A DNA stretch of 64,000 nucleotides from Oenanthe sinensis. Taxonomy: Eukaryota; Streptophyta; Magnoliopsida; Apiales; Apiaceae. The translations under genes were made by a program, and so were the position numbers. The DNA is taken from assembly GCA_028671895.1 (NCBI GenBank), contig CM053802.1:18917631-18981630 (forward strand), written 5' to 3'. How positions within the stretch are numbered: position 1 is the first letter of the stretch; every line of letters starts with the position of its first letter. The notes beneath the pieces were generated by a model, which saw only the letters and a program-made list of their open reading frames with translations, made no database searches and was not told the DNA's origin. This document shows, in pieces, positions 36,201 to 49,491 of this stretch.

Positions 36201-39200
36201 CATTGTACAACATGCAGGAAGAAGTCAGAATTAAATGATGCAATACAATCCTACAACAAACATGAGCTTCAAAACACTAAATAGGAATACACAGTTTCCA
36301 ACTTGTCTCCTTCTAGAGATGTAGGATGGGTTTGCCTCAGAATCTCATCCAATTTTCTCAATCACAATTCACAAAAGAAAAGTGCACAAACCAGTTCATG
36401 TTATAAACTCACAAAAGTATAGAAATTTAGCTTTTCAATCTTAACTAAAAGCGAAAGAACACACTAAATGTTAACAGCTAGAGCTATTAGGCCCTAAATT
36501 TGTGTAAAATATCATATACCTTGTAAATGTCCTCAGGAGACTTGGGCTCCATGACTTCTATATCACGAGCAAGGGTAAGATAGCCTTCAGTTAATTTTGT
36601 ATTATTGACAATTTCTTGCAGTGCCTCTCTCTCTTCATCATCAGCACACATTTCCTCGTCAAGCTCAAAAGTAATTCCCTACATAAAAGATTTCAACAAA
36701 AAACTTCACAAGACAAACTATACACAAGTGAAGAAGAGTTTAACTTTTCCATTTCACACAGAGTTAGTACAATGCAGAAATACTAGATATTTCAAGCTCA
36801 CCAACCTTACCTCGATAGTAGGACATTATATGCACTTATTACGAATGTATTATGACAACCTATTTTAGTAAGAAAAATAAACTTTGACTGGCCCTTTAAT
36901 CATACTTCAAAAACTAAATCACCACAAAGGAAAAGGCCACATAGGATGGAGGTAATATAAATATTAGCATGCACATTTCTTTTGAGGGCGGGCGGGGTGG
37001 TAAATATAAATATTTAATTATAAAAAAGATTTATACAATTTATCCTCCTAAATTATTACAAATTTAATTTGGCACCCCTCAATAAAATTACAAACAGCAA
37101 GTGCAATTTGGCTTTCAGTCAACAATTTTATCGGGTCTGCCACTGTAATGCACGCGTAATATTGAGATCTGTGGAACTCAAGCAGTTTACAAACATAGTA
37201 TATCAGAAACCTAGAGGTAAACTTGTAAGAAATTAACCAACTACAATGTCCTACAATCATTGAGGTATATCGAACTGCTCAGCACGTCTCTAGACAAAAT
37301 TGTGACAAAATTCATACTACAGATATTTACCCCACATTTCTGGAAAACACTTAGGAAGCAGCCACACAGAGAACAGAAAAGGCTACCACAAAAAAACAAA
37401 ACAATGACAAACGTAAAAAGGAGTACAGAAAAATATGTCTGAAAATTGCAAACTTACATGCCGGGCAAGAATATAACAAAACTGCTTCTTCCGCAGCATA
37501 TCACTGCAAGAGGTGAAAACCTGCTTCACATACTGTCCAAAACAATACAGTGCATCAGAAAATTTATAAAAAACTTCTTATATTTATACAAATGCTTTAT
37601 TGCAAATATGTATAGCGTATAAACCAGAAAGAATAATTTAATTTATTTATAATTTACTAATTTATGATCGGAATATTAATTTGCATGAGGAAAACATATC
37701 AAGAAACTGTGTGTTCATTAACCTGCATGTTATCCAGAAAGAGTGCGATTTGAAGAGCTCTGGGGTATTCTTCAAATTTCATATATATCATGTATCCAAT
37801 ATCAAGGACTAGCACATCATCTGGTCCAGGAAGGTATCTGCAAGATAAAGCAATTATGAGCACAAAAAGATCCTATAAAATACAACAGCATATACAAGAC
37901 AAGATAAACACATAATTTCAAAAATATATATTTTGAATGTTGTATCACCAGACACCTTACTGGCGTTCTGGAAATTACCAATGTCGTGGAGTCGTAACAA
38001 CATTAGTCATAAGTTTTATTTAATATTCTTGTCAAGAAAAAAAAATTATTTAATATTATAACTACAAATAGAGTCAAATCAGTCAAATACTGGTAATTGG
38101 TTAGTAATGCGCAACATGTGTTGACAAGGTCTGCAGCTCTATAAATACTAGGGATTACTTGTGTATTGACAAGCTTCTGTTTTTGGATAATATATTCCGA
38201 GAAGGAATCTTAGTTGAGATGTCCACCAAACCTCGCTCTGGATAACCACTCTCCTCCTGAAATTATCTTATTAGCAATGTCTTATTTATCTGCTACTTAG
38301 ATCTCTCTACTATTAAGATCCAGTGATTTCTGTCTACATCTACCTTATCTGACAACAAATCTGCTTCTCCTAACACTTTACTCCTGTAATCTACATCTTC
38401 ACCTGCACCTACTCGAATTTAGCATTGTATTATTACTATTCAATTTATAGATATATAATTTTCCAACCACTCAATGTAAAATAAAAGTTCAAACATACAA
38501 CATATGATGGCCACTGCACTCATGGACATAATATCCCTATCTACGAGCATCTCAGAATAATCCAATACAAAGTCAATCTAGCAGATTGCTTTGTCACGGG
38601 CTTCAGTATCTCTATAACCAAATCACAGAACCTAGAATGTTTATCAAATATTCGACATTTAAGCTAGTTGGGAGTACATGATCAAACCAAAGATTTATTA
38701 TGGTTACCCTTACATATCAAGGAAAATTCCACTTACTTGGCTGAACTGGTGAGATAAAGACATGTCCTTTTATAATTAGTCTTGTCAACATGGTCCATTA
38801 ATAAATCTAGGTCTTCCACCTGGATAAATTTAATACATCACTTAGATGCGTAGCTAGAAGAGGCGAATGACAAAATGGAATCTAGCAAAGAAGTACCTCC
38901 ATCAGAAGATCAACAGCCTCGGGCTCAGCATTATGCTGCAATACACAGAGATAAATTGCTTTTTAAGAAATCTATTATATATAAAACTACATATTATATT
39001 AAGCTTCTGTCAATAAAAGACAAGTCACCGCCAAATGGAAGTGAACAGCTCGTGCATTGTTACACAGAAGATGCAAGTACTTGTATAACCAAGCAAAAAA
39101 CTTGTACCTTCATATGAAATGCAACAATTTGTTTTACAAGATCCATCAAATCATCAATTGCGGCCTCTTCACTCTGCAACAGTTCATATAAACAGAATTA

Positions 39201-42200
39201 ACACATGTTTAAACCATCTGCAAGCAACTAAATAACAACACCCCATAATATGATAATATCTGTTAGTTGGAAATGGAGACGATTCTAGCTTTAAATATGT
39301 GTGTGTGTGTGTGCGCGCGCCACTATATTCTAAAAGTGACCTGGAACATAATGGGAAAAGGTTAACTAAACCTCAAATTTAACTGCTAGTGTTCTCACCA
39401 AGTTTTGTCAATAAAAAATTCTACTTAAAATGTACACTTTATCTGGCTATAAGCATGACCGACATTTATTGCATTAAAAACAAACAGAAAATGCATATAC
39501 CCGCACATCCAGAAGGAAGAAATACAAACCTGTCGTTTCGTATACTCCTGTGCAATTTCTCCAGCCAAGTTCCTATCATAAAAATCATCGTAAAACAAAT
39601 TTTAAAAAAAAAACAAAATTGAAATGCAGTAAACAACTAGAATCATTTACACTTTAACATAAATATTTGGTTCAAGAACACAGGTTCAGCAGTTCTACAA
39701 GTTCATATTATTCATATTAAGATGGTAAATAATCTAGCCACTTAATATTCACTAGTCACAAAATCAAGTCAGTTTGTTGATGTCTCAATTGAAAAACTCT
39801 ACATGCGATGCAGAATAAAGAATAAAAAGATTATTTAGTTCTTATTTATGAATCATGATATAATATGAAACTTAATTATATTAGATAAGTAGATTATTAT
39901 TATTGACATTTTAGGTTATCAATAGTACATAATAAAAGGCATTGTTTTCTTTATTTATTTATGGTAGTGGATTAATGTTTAAAAGCATGTATTGATTGTA
40001 AGTACTTGCCTTGGTATTAGAATTAGTTTAAGGGTTCTCTCCTATATAGGAAATTAATATATAAATTATGTTCGGCCTGGATCCAATAAAGATTCTTGTT
40101 ATGGGTTACAATCCAAACATTTTAGATATCCTCGATAGTGGATGTTGTGCATTTGAATCCCCTCTCTTTATTATTATATTCCATAATTCCTATCCTGCAT
40201 CAAATTGATATCATGTCCCAACATCCCAGTCACTCATCCATCCAAAAATAGAGCCTATTTTCATCACTAGAAGCAAACCCAAAAAAAATATAGGCTTATT
40301 TACAATTTAAACCCTATGTTATTAACAATATACAATTCAAACCCTATGTTAATATATTTAGTAAATTTAACCCTACGTTTTTTAACTATTTACAATTGAA
40401 ACCTTTTTTAAAATACTTACTAATTTTTTAAAATAATTAGTAAATTTAACCCTATGTTTTTTAACTATGTACAATTGAAACCTTTTTTAAAATAAATAGT
40501 AAATTTAACCCTACGTTTCAAAACATTTAGTAAATTTAACCTTGACTTTTTAATTTCGGAATAAAATAAATTTTATATCGAAAAAGTATTTTCGAGAATA
40601 TATTCACCGAAGAGTATTTTTGAAAATAAATTAAATTCGGTGATGAACATTCATGAATATATTGAGCGGGAAGTGTGATGGCAAGATGGAATAATATAAA
40701 CACATATTAAAATTTTATTGAACATATATAATATATTATAGATATAGATATATTAATATAGAAAAGAACATCTAAATATCCATTTTATAAGAAAAAACCC
40801 TAATAATTACAAATATCTATTATGCTTAGATAATATCTATACAAAAAAAATTGACAATAGTGCATTTGACGAATATTTATTCAAAATTTTATCGTAAAAT
40901 TTATTTTATTCCAAAATTAAAAAGTCAAGGTTAAATTTACTAAATATTTTAAAACGTAGGGTTAAATTTATTATTTATTTTAAAAAAGGTTTCAATTGTA
41001 CATAGTTAAAAAACATAAGGTTAAATTTACTAATTATTTTAAGAAAGATTTCAATTGTAAATAGTTAAAAAACGTAGGGTTAAATTTACTAAATATATTA
41101 AAAGAGGGTTTGAATTGTATATTGTTGATAACACAGGGTTTAAATTACATTTAAGCCAAAAATATATATTATTCATCATTGAGAATATTGTCAACAAAAA
41201 TAATCTATTTTCATCTATGGCTCAATCATTAGAGATGGCAGCTAGCACTCCGCATTGATAGTCAACTTCATAGGTTGATAATTAGATTCGAAGACCTGAT
41301 GGTCAGTTGTGACAGAGAAAGTGCAAATGGTACCTATAACAGCTACAACACAACATGAGGATCATAAGTCACTCAGTGAGCAAGTTCTAAATTCTAATTG
41401 TTGAACACTTGAACCCCTAAAAGAAAGTTAGGCGTATTAATAGGAAAAAGGAGGAGATAAACAGGGTTACTTGCATTGAATTTGATGTGAACAAGATCAC
41501 TGGCATCAATGTTTGCATATGGTGAAACATAATAACTTCATTGTCCAAGATAACATCATAACATGTTTAAAACTACTACTTTATCAAGATATCTTGTTTT
41601 TTCCTGTTGGTTTTGGAATATATTACTCATGTACCTGAAATTTGATGTCTGAATTTCACCACATCTTTTCCTTATTGTTATCTATTGATTCTTAATTTTT
41701 ATAAAACTTGTGGACAAAGTTTCTAAAAGAGATGAGACTAACGAGAACACAATTAAGAGATTAATTTGTAGATTATCAGGCAAATTAAAGGTTATGGTAG
41801 TTGAGTGATAACAGTAGTTCTTTCCTTTATTTTATTATAGGAGTAAATTTAATACTAAAAAGAATATATAGATTTAAGTAGTTTCCTCATTATATGGATT
41901 AATTTTTGGGTTCCCAAAGGAGACTAATCTTTTGCTTGATTCCGACTTTGATTGACTATTGCAACTAAAATACTTATCTTGTTATGGGTTGCGATGAGCT
42001 CGATAAAAGAATAATTAAGAAATTTAACTCATTACAGAATTCATGTACCCAAACCTATCTTTGTTAGAGTATGTATTCTACGATCACATTGTTTTAATTG
42101 TTGTCTTTTGCATCATAAATCGGTATGCTAAATAGTGATGGATGAAGAATTATCGAACTAAACTCAAGGAATAAGTTATGTGCAAAGGAATAATTTACTA

Positions 42201-43786
42201 GTCTACTAATGAGGTTGTTGCTTGATAGGATTTTAATCCGGTAAATGATAATCGGAATCTCATTCCCCACTTTAGTTGGTTGGATGAATTTCCAAATCAT
42301 TCTCATTCCCATCTACTTAATTCTCATTCCATTAATTCCCATTCCCATTAACAATCTAAACAACGCCTATATTTCAGAAAGGCGACCGTGGGCTTTAAGT
42401 GACTCCATATGAAAGTATACACTGTCAGAGAATGTCGGAAAATACTCACCTGACATATTCATGGCCCCATGAACCAATATCACCTTCAGAACCCAACAAT
42501 CTATATTTGAGACTCTCCTGGAATTGCATGGAAATATTGGTTAGTAGCCAGAATAACACAAGATAACATTCACCAAGTATATCAGAACACAAGTTGAACA
42601 TCAGAAATTCACATTTAGTATTGAAACTATATCATGAAATTTTGATAGATTAATCTATATATATTGTGCAAAGCTAAACTATATGCATTCCGTAACAACA
42701 CTCAGCAGAACTACTTTTAAAGATTCAATATCAAACGGATGCCTATTTCTTTAAGCAAAATAGATTGGAAACTAATTGTAATTAAGATATTTAACCCGTT
42801 CTCCTTCAGCCGACATGGTCAAAGCCAAAACTGAAAGTATGTCTGCTAGTAGTTTCTGCAGAAAAACAAGAGATATATCAGGCATACATAAAATACAGCC
42901 GTATTTCAGTTCAGCCCAACAATATGCTTATATACCTTCACATCAGAACTTTCCATAGTTTCATAATGTGCTTTTAGTGTTCCGTAATGAGGACGCAAAA
43001 ACTTTAATGGCTTTGGCACTGAGGTCATGGAGCTTGTTGAAGTCCTAATTTCCTGTCTACATTCCAAAATAAATAAACATAAAAATTATTCAACGTGCAC
43101 ATTCAAATATTGACAACATCATCGTGTTTAGCGTAGACGACTAGCAAGTAAACAATACACCAAATGCTCCACATTCATTAAATTACATATAACAATCAAC
43201 GTAAATTCCTACAATTGAGCTCCAAACTGAACAAGAAACCACGAGTGTCCCTTAACAAATTGCTAATATACACAATACAAGTCCAGTAACTACAACATTA
43301 CATCAGTCTATACGTAAATAATTCTACAATAGGTACATAGGCAATAATTACATAACCATCACCAATTAACATCACAATAACAAATATACGTACGCATAAA
43401 ACTACACATATCAAACAATGAAATGACCTAAACAATAAAATTCCGACATAGAAACACCAGCTATAAACTGCACACCTCATGCTTTCGAGCGCAACCTTCT
43501 GTAAACCAGGATCGGAGTCCTGAACTCTCTCAACATACAATTCTAATTGCTGCTTGAGTGCCAAATCCTCCTCAGACTACAATCAACCAACAAAAACACA
43601 ATCACAACATCAAAACAATCACAATCACATAAAAATCATCAAAAAAATTAAAAAAAAGTAAATCAAAGAGCTTACGAGATCCTCATCTTTCTTATCATCT
43701 TTCTTTTTAAGATCCTTAGGAGCTTTGAGCGCTGCACCATCACGTGTAGCTCCGCTTCCACTAGCATTGTTTGGATCTGGTGCCAT
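33267..43786 (-). CDS. RPN1: 26S proteasome non-ATPase regulatory subunit 2 (RPN1)
   Basis: Twenty-five exons join without a break, all with GT-AG introns: 43676-43786, 43476-43576, 42936-43056, 42796-42855, 42450-42517, 39530-39572, 39108-39173, 38897-38935, 38737-38819, 37723-37837, 37458-37532, 36520-36678, 36089-36196, 35903-36007, 35671-35811, 35490-35594, 35165-35386, 34899-35012, 34608-34823, 34432-34491, 34212-34325, 34000-34085, 33704-33812, 33423-33601, 33267-33342. The protein is 891 residues, the length of Arabidopsis RPN1a. It has an acidic/lysine-rich N-terminus (about 1-50), a helical N-terminal domain, the toroid of proteasome/cyclosome repeats (about 400-790; e.g. GALLGVGIVNCG, GAIMGLGLAYAG, PLALGLLCISNP) and the conserved tail ending NPDYKEDV. 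RPN1 is a base-subcomplex scaffold that docks ubiquitin-like shuttle receptors and the deubiquitinase UBP6. The largest intron (39573-42449) holds a MITE. Confidence 0.98.
39298..39320. repeat. GT/GC microsatellite in an RPN1 intron
   Basis: A (GT)n run that switches to (GC)n, inside intron 6 of RPN1. Confidence 0.9.
40293..41158. mobile_element. Mutator-like MITE in RPN1 intron 5 (9-bp TSD, long TIRs)
   Basis: Flanked by the identical 9-mer aaaaatata (40284-40292 and 41159-41167). The left end ggcttatttacaatttaaac and the reverse complement of the right end, ggcttaaatgtaatttaaac, start inverted repeats that stay alignable for some 250 bp and contain internal repeats of a tagtaaatttaaccctacg-type word. 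866 bp, non-coding. A 9-bp duplication with long TIRs indicates the Mutator superfamily. Confidence 0.83.
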
Positions 43787-45086
43787 TACGAATGTTCTAG
43801 AACCTTGAATTTGAGTGCGAAAATGAGAGTTTTGTGAATTTAAAGTTTAATTGAAATGAAAACCTAGATATACAAGGAGATGGGGGTTTCGTTTTGGCCA
43901 AGAAATGGTTTTGGAGACACTTTGAGTTGTGTGTGTGTATTTAACTGGGTTTGGGCTCAGTTGGATCGGGTTTTGTTAATAGATGGAACGATGGGCTTTG
44001 GGTTTATGAATTTGCTATTGGATCCAATACGGAAGCTTTGGAGAGTTGGGTCGTAGAGGAGTCACGCAAACTAAAATCAATATGTTACTCCCGAATAACA
44101 AATTTTTTACTCTTTAATACATTATTTTATTTTATTTAATAATAATTATTAATTTTTATATTAAATAAAATTTCAAATTTTTATTTTTATTTAATGAAGT
44201 GTATGCACTTGCTCTTTTCTTAACGTGTTATTTGTTATTATTGTTTGTTTTAATAAAGTAGAAAAATGATGTTGTTTTTTATTAATACTTATTCTTACAA
44301 AGGCATTTGCTGATTGGATTTTGAAATTTGATAAAATATTTTAACTTTTTATATGGATTCTAAGTTATATAGAAAAAGGTATATTTATATATTATTTTTA
44401 GAATTTTCTTTTTTTTAATTAAAGTTTTGATACATTAAATATTATTATACCATCAAATTAAAAATTCTATATTTTATTTTGCCGATTGTTTTTTTATCAT
44501 TAACAAAATAATTCAACAAAATTAGAGGAAATAATAATAAATTCTCGAGATGATTAAGGAAAAACAATTTATCACTTGAGCTATCTTTATTTTAATTGGT
44601 TGGTTGAATAATTATTTGAAAATGTAGAATTGTATAGCAGCGAAAAAGACGGCACATGCTCTACCCATTTCATCATGGAATTAAAAAGTTAAAAGAATTT
44701 AAAGTTAACTTATAAAGTCAACAGCATTTTAAGTATACAAATAAATAATATTTTTGTAATAATAGAATATACTTATTATATTTATAAAAATAATCTTGTA
44801 TTGTATTCTAACGAATGTTAATTTTAAAGAGTTAATTTATAGAGTTATTTAAAAGTAACTTTAGGATCTTTAAACCCATTAAAAAATACGTATTTCAAAA
44901 TATTTTCAAATATTGCATATAATATTTTGATTGGTTCTGACTTAATTAATGATAATAAATTTTCCTACCATCATATAAATTTCACTAATTAAAATATTTC
45001 ACAACTACACATGATCAAATCCACAGAATATTTTTTGGAAGAAAATTTAAAAATGTAACATTATTAAAAAAATCCTTAAAATACTA
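43787..45086. other. Divergent intergenic region between RPN1 and TAXIMIN
   Basis: Holds the 5' leader and promoter of RPN1 (within a few hundred bases of 43786; a GT run lies at 43930-43940) and further AT-rich spacer. No gene seen. Confidence 0.45.
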
Positions 45087-45276
45087 CTCCCATGTACTCT
45101 CTTTATCTCACTTCAAATGACTGATTTGACTTTTTAATGGTAAAAAATATTACATATATTATATAATTAAAAAATAAAAAATACATATCATTGAAAAATT
45201 TAGATTTTGAAAATTTTAAATATATATATTTTAAATTTTCAGTCAAAATTAATTAAATTCGAACGGAGGGAGGGAG
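45087..45276. mobile_element. Stowaway-type MITE
   Basis: 190 bp flanked by TA on both sides (45085-45086, 45277-45278). The left end is ctcccatgtactctctttat and the right end is acggagggagggag, i.e. the CTCCCTCCGT-type inverted end; agtca-type words are mirrored inside. This is the non-autonomous partner class of plant mariners such as the dead transposase at 2054-3570. It lies about 290 bp upstream of the TAXIMIN start. Confidence 0.75.
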
Positions 45277-45570
45277 TAGAAGAGTTTGGAAAATGTAGAC
45301 AACAAAACATGATGTGATTGGGAGTAGCGAGTACATGACAAGGAATAAGTGAATAAAATGAGATGGTCTTTAACATTACCCATAACCCATTCACATCCCT
45401 CATCGAAAATTCAACGGTCGTCAGTTACTACATACACAGTATTTATTTATACTTGCAACTGGAGGCATTGCACGCCGTCTCTGACCGGGATCACAAGGAA
45501 ACTCCCAACTCGTACTGCCAAATTCCACTGCTACAAATATATTTTCCGACAAACAAACGGAGCCTGAAGA

Positions 45571-45972
45571 ATGGGAGATGGAGATTGCGAATGCAGGCCA
45601 TTGGGTTTCTTGCTAGGATTGCCATTTGCATTTCTGGCCTTGATCTTATCTCTACTTGGTGCTGTTATCTGGATCCTTGGGTAAGCCAACTAGTATAAAA
45701 TCTTTCTTATTATATATGATAATTGTGGATATTTTATATTACATAATCACGACATTAGACTACCCTTTTAATTATAATATACAGTAGGGTATATACTAGT
45801 GTTTGTTATGTTACTGGTATTTTTGATTAATTATGGTGGGATTGGCAGATCTATAGTGAGTTGTTTGTGCCCGTGTTGTTGCTGCTGTGCCGGACTTTTG
45901 AATCTCGCTGTGGCCCTTGTTAAGCTTCCCATTAATGTTATCAGATGCTTCACCAGAAAGATCCCTTGTTAA
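45571..45972 (+). CDS. TAX: TAXIMIN-type cysteine-rich signalling peptide
   Basis: Two exons (45571-45680 and 45849-45972) with a GT-AG intron of 168 bp give 77 residues. The protein starts MGDGDCECRPLGFLLGLPFA and has one long hydrophobic segment (about 12-38). A cysteine cluster (CLCPCCCCCAG, about 41-51) and a basic C-terminal part ending TRKIPC follow. This matches the TAXIMIN family, first found in Taxus and studied in Arabidopsis as TAX1/TAX2, which affects lateral organ separation and specialised metabolism. The N-terminus has a few residues (GDCE) before the conserved CRPLGF block. The ATG is the first in frame after an upstream stop. Next-door RPN1 is divergent. Confidence 0.93.
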
Positions 45973-46768
45973 TTTCTTTTTCTCTTTTATTCAATTGCTA
46001 GAGAACAAGATTGTATCATGTATATGTATATTTTTATTTTTGTTGCAATCCAAGTTTGTTACTCTTGTAGTCTTGTGTCTCTAACATCTGTCTCCGATTA
46101 GTAAGAAAATAATTGTCTCGTGATAAATTTCATTATCTCTTTTTTAATACGAATTTATAGTTAAATTCTCAAAATAATCTTTTAACTAAAGTATTGGTAT
46201 CATTCAATGCATTAAAACTATCTCAATTATTAATAATTACTGTAATATAAATATAAATAAAAAATATTTTTTGTAATAAATTTTTTTAATATGTGTAAAT
46301 TTATCAAAAATGACATATAAAATTAAAGGGGGGAAGCATCATCTTTTTAATTTCTGTATTTGTTCTCTCTTGCCTTCGATGTTGCATTTTTTCTTTTATT
46401 GTATTAATTTCATTGGCTTTAACACCGTACGTTTACGAAAATTTTATATTTTTTTATATTTTCATTATTTTGTATATTGTTTATTTTTATTTTTCCAGAG
46501 TGTGCGTCCTTGATACAAGGAAAGATAAAATCTTTGAGGATTCCATCATCTATGATTGGGTTCTAGCACGATGCCAAATATGTTCAAAGGAAAATAGCAA
46601 ATGTCGATCCAACGCTACTCCAAAACGACTCCTCTCCTTGGAAACAAAATGGTCCACAAGGAAACCCACACTCACACCACAAAATCGGAATTCAGAAAAA
46701 AAAAATTAAAAATAAGTTATGGAACTATACTTTATATGCACCTTAAAATGTGTGCCGGACCTTCTCTC

Positions 46769-46801
46769 CGAAAGGATAACAATTGGGTGGGACTGAGGGA
46801 G
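46769..46801. repeat. Lone Stowaway-like terminus
   Basis: ccgaaaggataacaattggg, then tgggactgagggag before TA, is a right-hand CTCCCTCMGTCCCA-type end. No matching left end was found within 1 kb. Confidence 0.45.
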
Positions 46802-48562
46802 TATAATTTTACAATAAGTTCAATAGCAAATGGTCCAAAAGGAAACCACACTGTTACAATAAATTATTTGCTCCAATTCTAATTATATAAAAGATGTTTT
46901 CTGTTTAATATCATGTGTAATTATATTATTATATTTTTAATAAAATGAGTTACATTTTAACGTTTATTTTTTAATTTATATTTATTTTTTCCTTCAAAAA
47001 TATTTTTATTTATATGTAATATATATCATGTATTATTATTATTAAATTTTTACTTGACTTAATTGAAATAGATTAGTTTATTTATTATTCTTTTTCAATA
47101 TTTTTTAATACTTTTTTGCTAAGGAGAATTGTGCTAGAAGAAGAAACAGGGGAGTGCCCTCCGACTATGAACGGGTTGCTTTAAGTTGCAGCTTGTTCTT
47201 ATTAGAGCATCTCATACAAAGGGCTTACATCTTATGTAACATTTATTTTTTTTATCTATTTTAAAGAGTGTCAATTGTCAAGGGATGCAAAAAATTGACA
47301 ACCTTTTTTAACATCCTTGGAGCTCTAATAGGGTGACAACAATATCATGCCACATAAACTCGGCACCTCTTATCGAAGATGCTCGATTTTGATGCTTGAT
47401 GCTTGTTTTGTGAATATATGTTTCCAACTATGAGTTGATGACTGTAAACTCTTTTTTAAGCCCATCAAAGTCACTTTACAATGATAAGCTTATGATGAAA
47501 GTGTTGGTTGTGCTAAATTTATGATGGGTTTTTAAATTTGACGTAAATTATTATGATGGATATATATTTTATCATAAATTTATTATTTTATTAATAAAAT
47601 TACCAAAATGTAAACTTACAATATATTCTAATTATGTTGTAAGTTAAATATTTTAAAAATTTTATAATTGAAATTAATTAAAAGAAACATATATTTAATT
47701 ATTTGGTTAGGCAAAATGTCATTTTTTTTGTACGAATTTACGATAGAAATGTATTCCCTCATAAGTTATGAAGGATTTATGATAAAAATGTGTTATGTCA
47801 TAAGTTAGTAGCTGACGGCCAAATTTAACTTACGACAAGTATCGAATTAACTTGCGACCATTTTTGAACTTTTGATTAAAATCAAATTTGTTACTCGAGT
47901 ATTTACATATATAAATTTTTTATCGTAAATGAACTATTTATGACAAATCTAATATTAATAATATATCGTAAATGACCTAATAAGAAGGAGATATAGAGTG
48001 GTAGGAAACCCCCTAATTACATATGTATATATGAAAGGAGACTGTTAACTTCATATATAACTATAATATCATTAACATCACATCTAAGATCTACTAGTAA
48101 CATGATCAAGCAACAAGTATTGAATGAATATGTAGTGGTTATCAATTTTAATAAAAAAATATCATCAATTCTACATGACATATTTTAAGTATAATTAAAA
48201 ACTATATACAAATTATATATACAAGTTTTAAATACAACACTAATGAAATTTCACGATGATGATTAAAATACAGACCAAGATAGCTAATGTTGTACTAACC
48301 TTAGAGCGAGCATCCCACGATTCCTCAAGCGATCAATTGATCTCTTCATCTCATTCCACTGAAATTCGATATATCACTGTATTCACGTCTAAACTTTTTA
48401 AAACATGTGCAATTAGCTTCCTGTGCATTCCAATGATTTTCAAGTTTTTCATACTTGTAATCTAAATTTGTTTCTTCATTAAATGCGGTGTATACATTCA
48501 TTCAACCCTTTTTCAACAATCAAATAAACAACACATGTAGTGTTAAAATATAACGGATCTTT

Positions 48563-48739
48563 CTAGTGGGTGCCCATGAACACACACTAATAACTACTTT
48601 TTGATTAGTTTTCAAATTTTGATTGGTGAAAATTTTTGTACATACATGGGAGCATTATTATTAGTGAAAAAGGAACCAATCAAAATTTAACAATTTATCA
48701 AAAAATAATTGTTAGTGTGTGTGCATGGGTACACACTAG
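48563..48739. mobile_element. Small TIR element, 177 bp
   Basis: ctagtgggtgcccatgaaca at left and tgcatgggtacacactag at right start inverted repeats of about 70 bp that also share attttgattgg/ccaatcaaaat. No clear target duplication. Non-coding. Confidence 0.65.
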
Positions 48740-49491
48740 AAAATCAAAATATAATATAAGATCCATTTGCGGTCTTCCTCTAACACCTTAAGGTATTAGA
48801 TGAAAACCCCAAATGGATTTTATATTATATGGTACCGCAGTTGGGACCATATATTATATGTCAGAGTTCGGTTGATGGGGGGTCTTAAGTTCGACTCCTT
48901 GCCACCCCCAATATTCTCACAATTTATAATGAACACGAAGGCAAAATTATGCCTCAAAGATGAGTGCTCGTGATCCATTATTGATGAGCTGGTTACTCAA
49001 CATATAACAATTGTATGAGTTATCATTTGCAATGATCACAAAACTAATAATAAAATTTCAAACAAAAAGATCAAATTGAAAGACATATGACTAGACCTAT
49101 TTGTAATAATTAGGTGACAGCTCAACTCAGATAAGAAAGTGAAGTAAATAATAAATATTGAAAAAGGAATCAAGATGAAAAATGTCAACTAAACACGAAG
49201 AAGCAGAATATTAGAAGAAGTGACAAGAGTGCTACTCAACACTGGAAGAAGTTCATTTATATGTTCGAACGTCGGTGTAAAATAAAAGAGTAGTATCTCA
49301 AGGAGTTCAGAAGATACAGAAGGTTTTAAGTGTCTACTACAGAAAGATTCCAGAAGAAGAAAATTATAGAGGAAAAATAAAAAGAAGACAAGACAGGACA
49401 ATACAAGATATAAAGACCACTACAGCAGAAATGAGAATTAACATTGTAGTTAGTCATCTTTGAACCAGACCAGTGCACAGGGTTTTAACAA

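Larger units (their letters stand above)
45973..49491. other. AT-rich spacer with scattered MITE debris, no gene
   Basis: Includes the presumed TAXIMIN 3' leader (to about 46110). A segment near 47196-47330 carries ttattagagcatctcataca at left and gagctctaatagggtg at right, a possible small MITE. At 48889-48905 a gttcgactcc word resembles a tRNA-type B box, but no convincing A box precedes it. Open frames here have no recognisable domains. Confidence 0.4.

Noticed and set aside
42180..42365. Segment rich in cattcccatt words in RPN1 intron 5, resembling a common plant MITE end
   Set aside because: Only one end is visible; no inverted partner or target duplication.
34000..43786. Several isolated short frames inside RPN1
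   Set aside because: They are single exons with intron read-through, already covered by the spliced RPN1 model.
45349..45698. Longer + strand open frames covering the TAXIMIN first exon
   Set aside because: They are in other frames than the conserved TAXIMIN protein and have no splice-compatible continuation.
48760..48960. tRNA-type B box (gttcgactcc) suggesting a SINE
   Set aside because: No convincing A box at the right distance and no 3' tail or target duplication.
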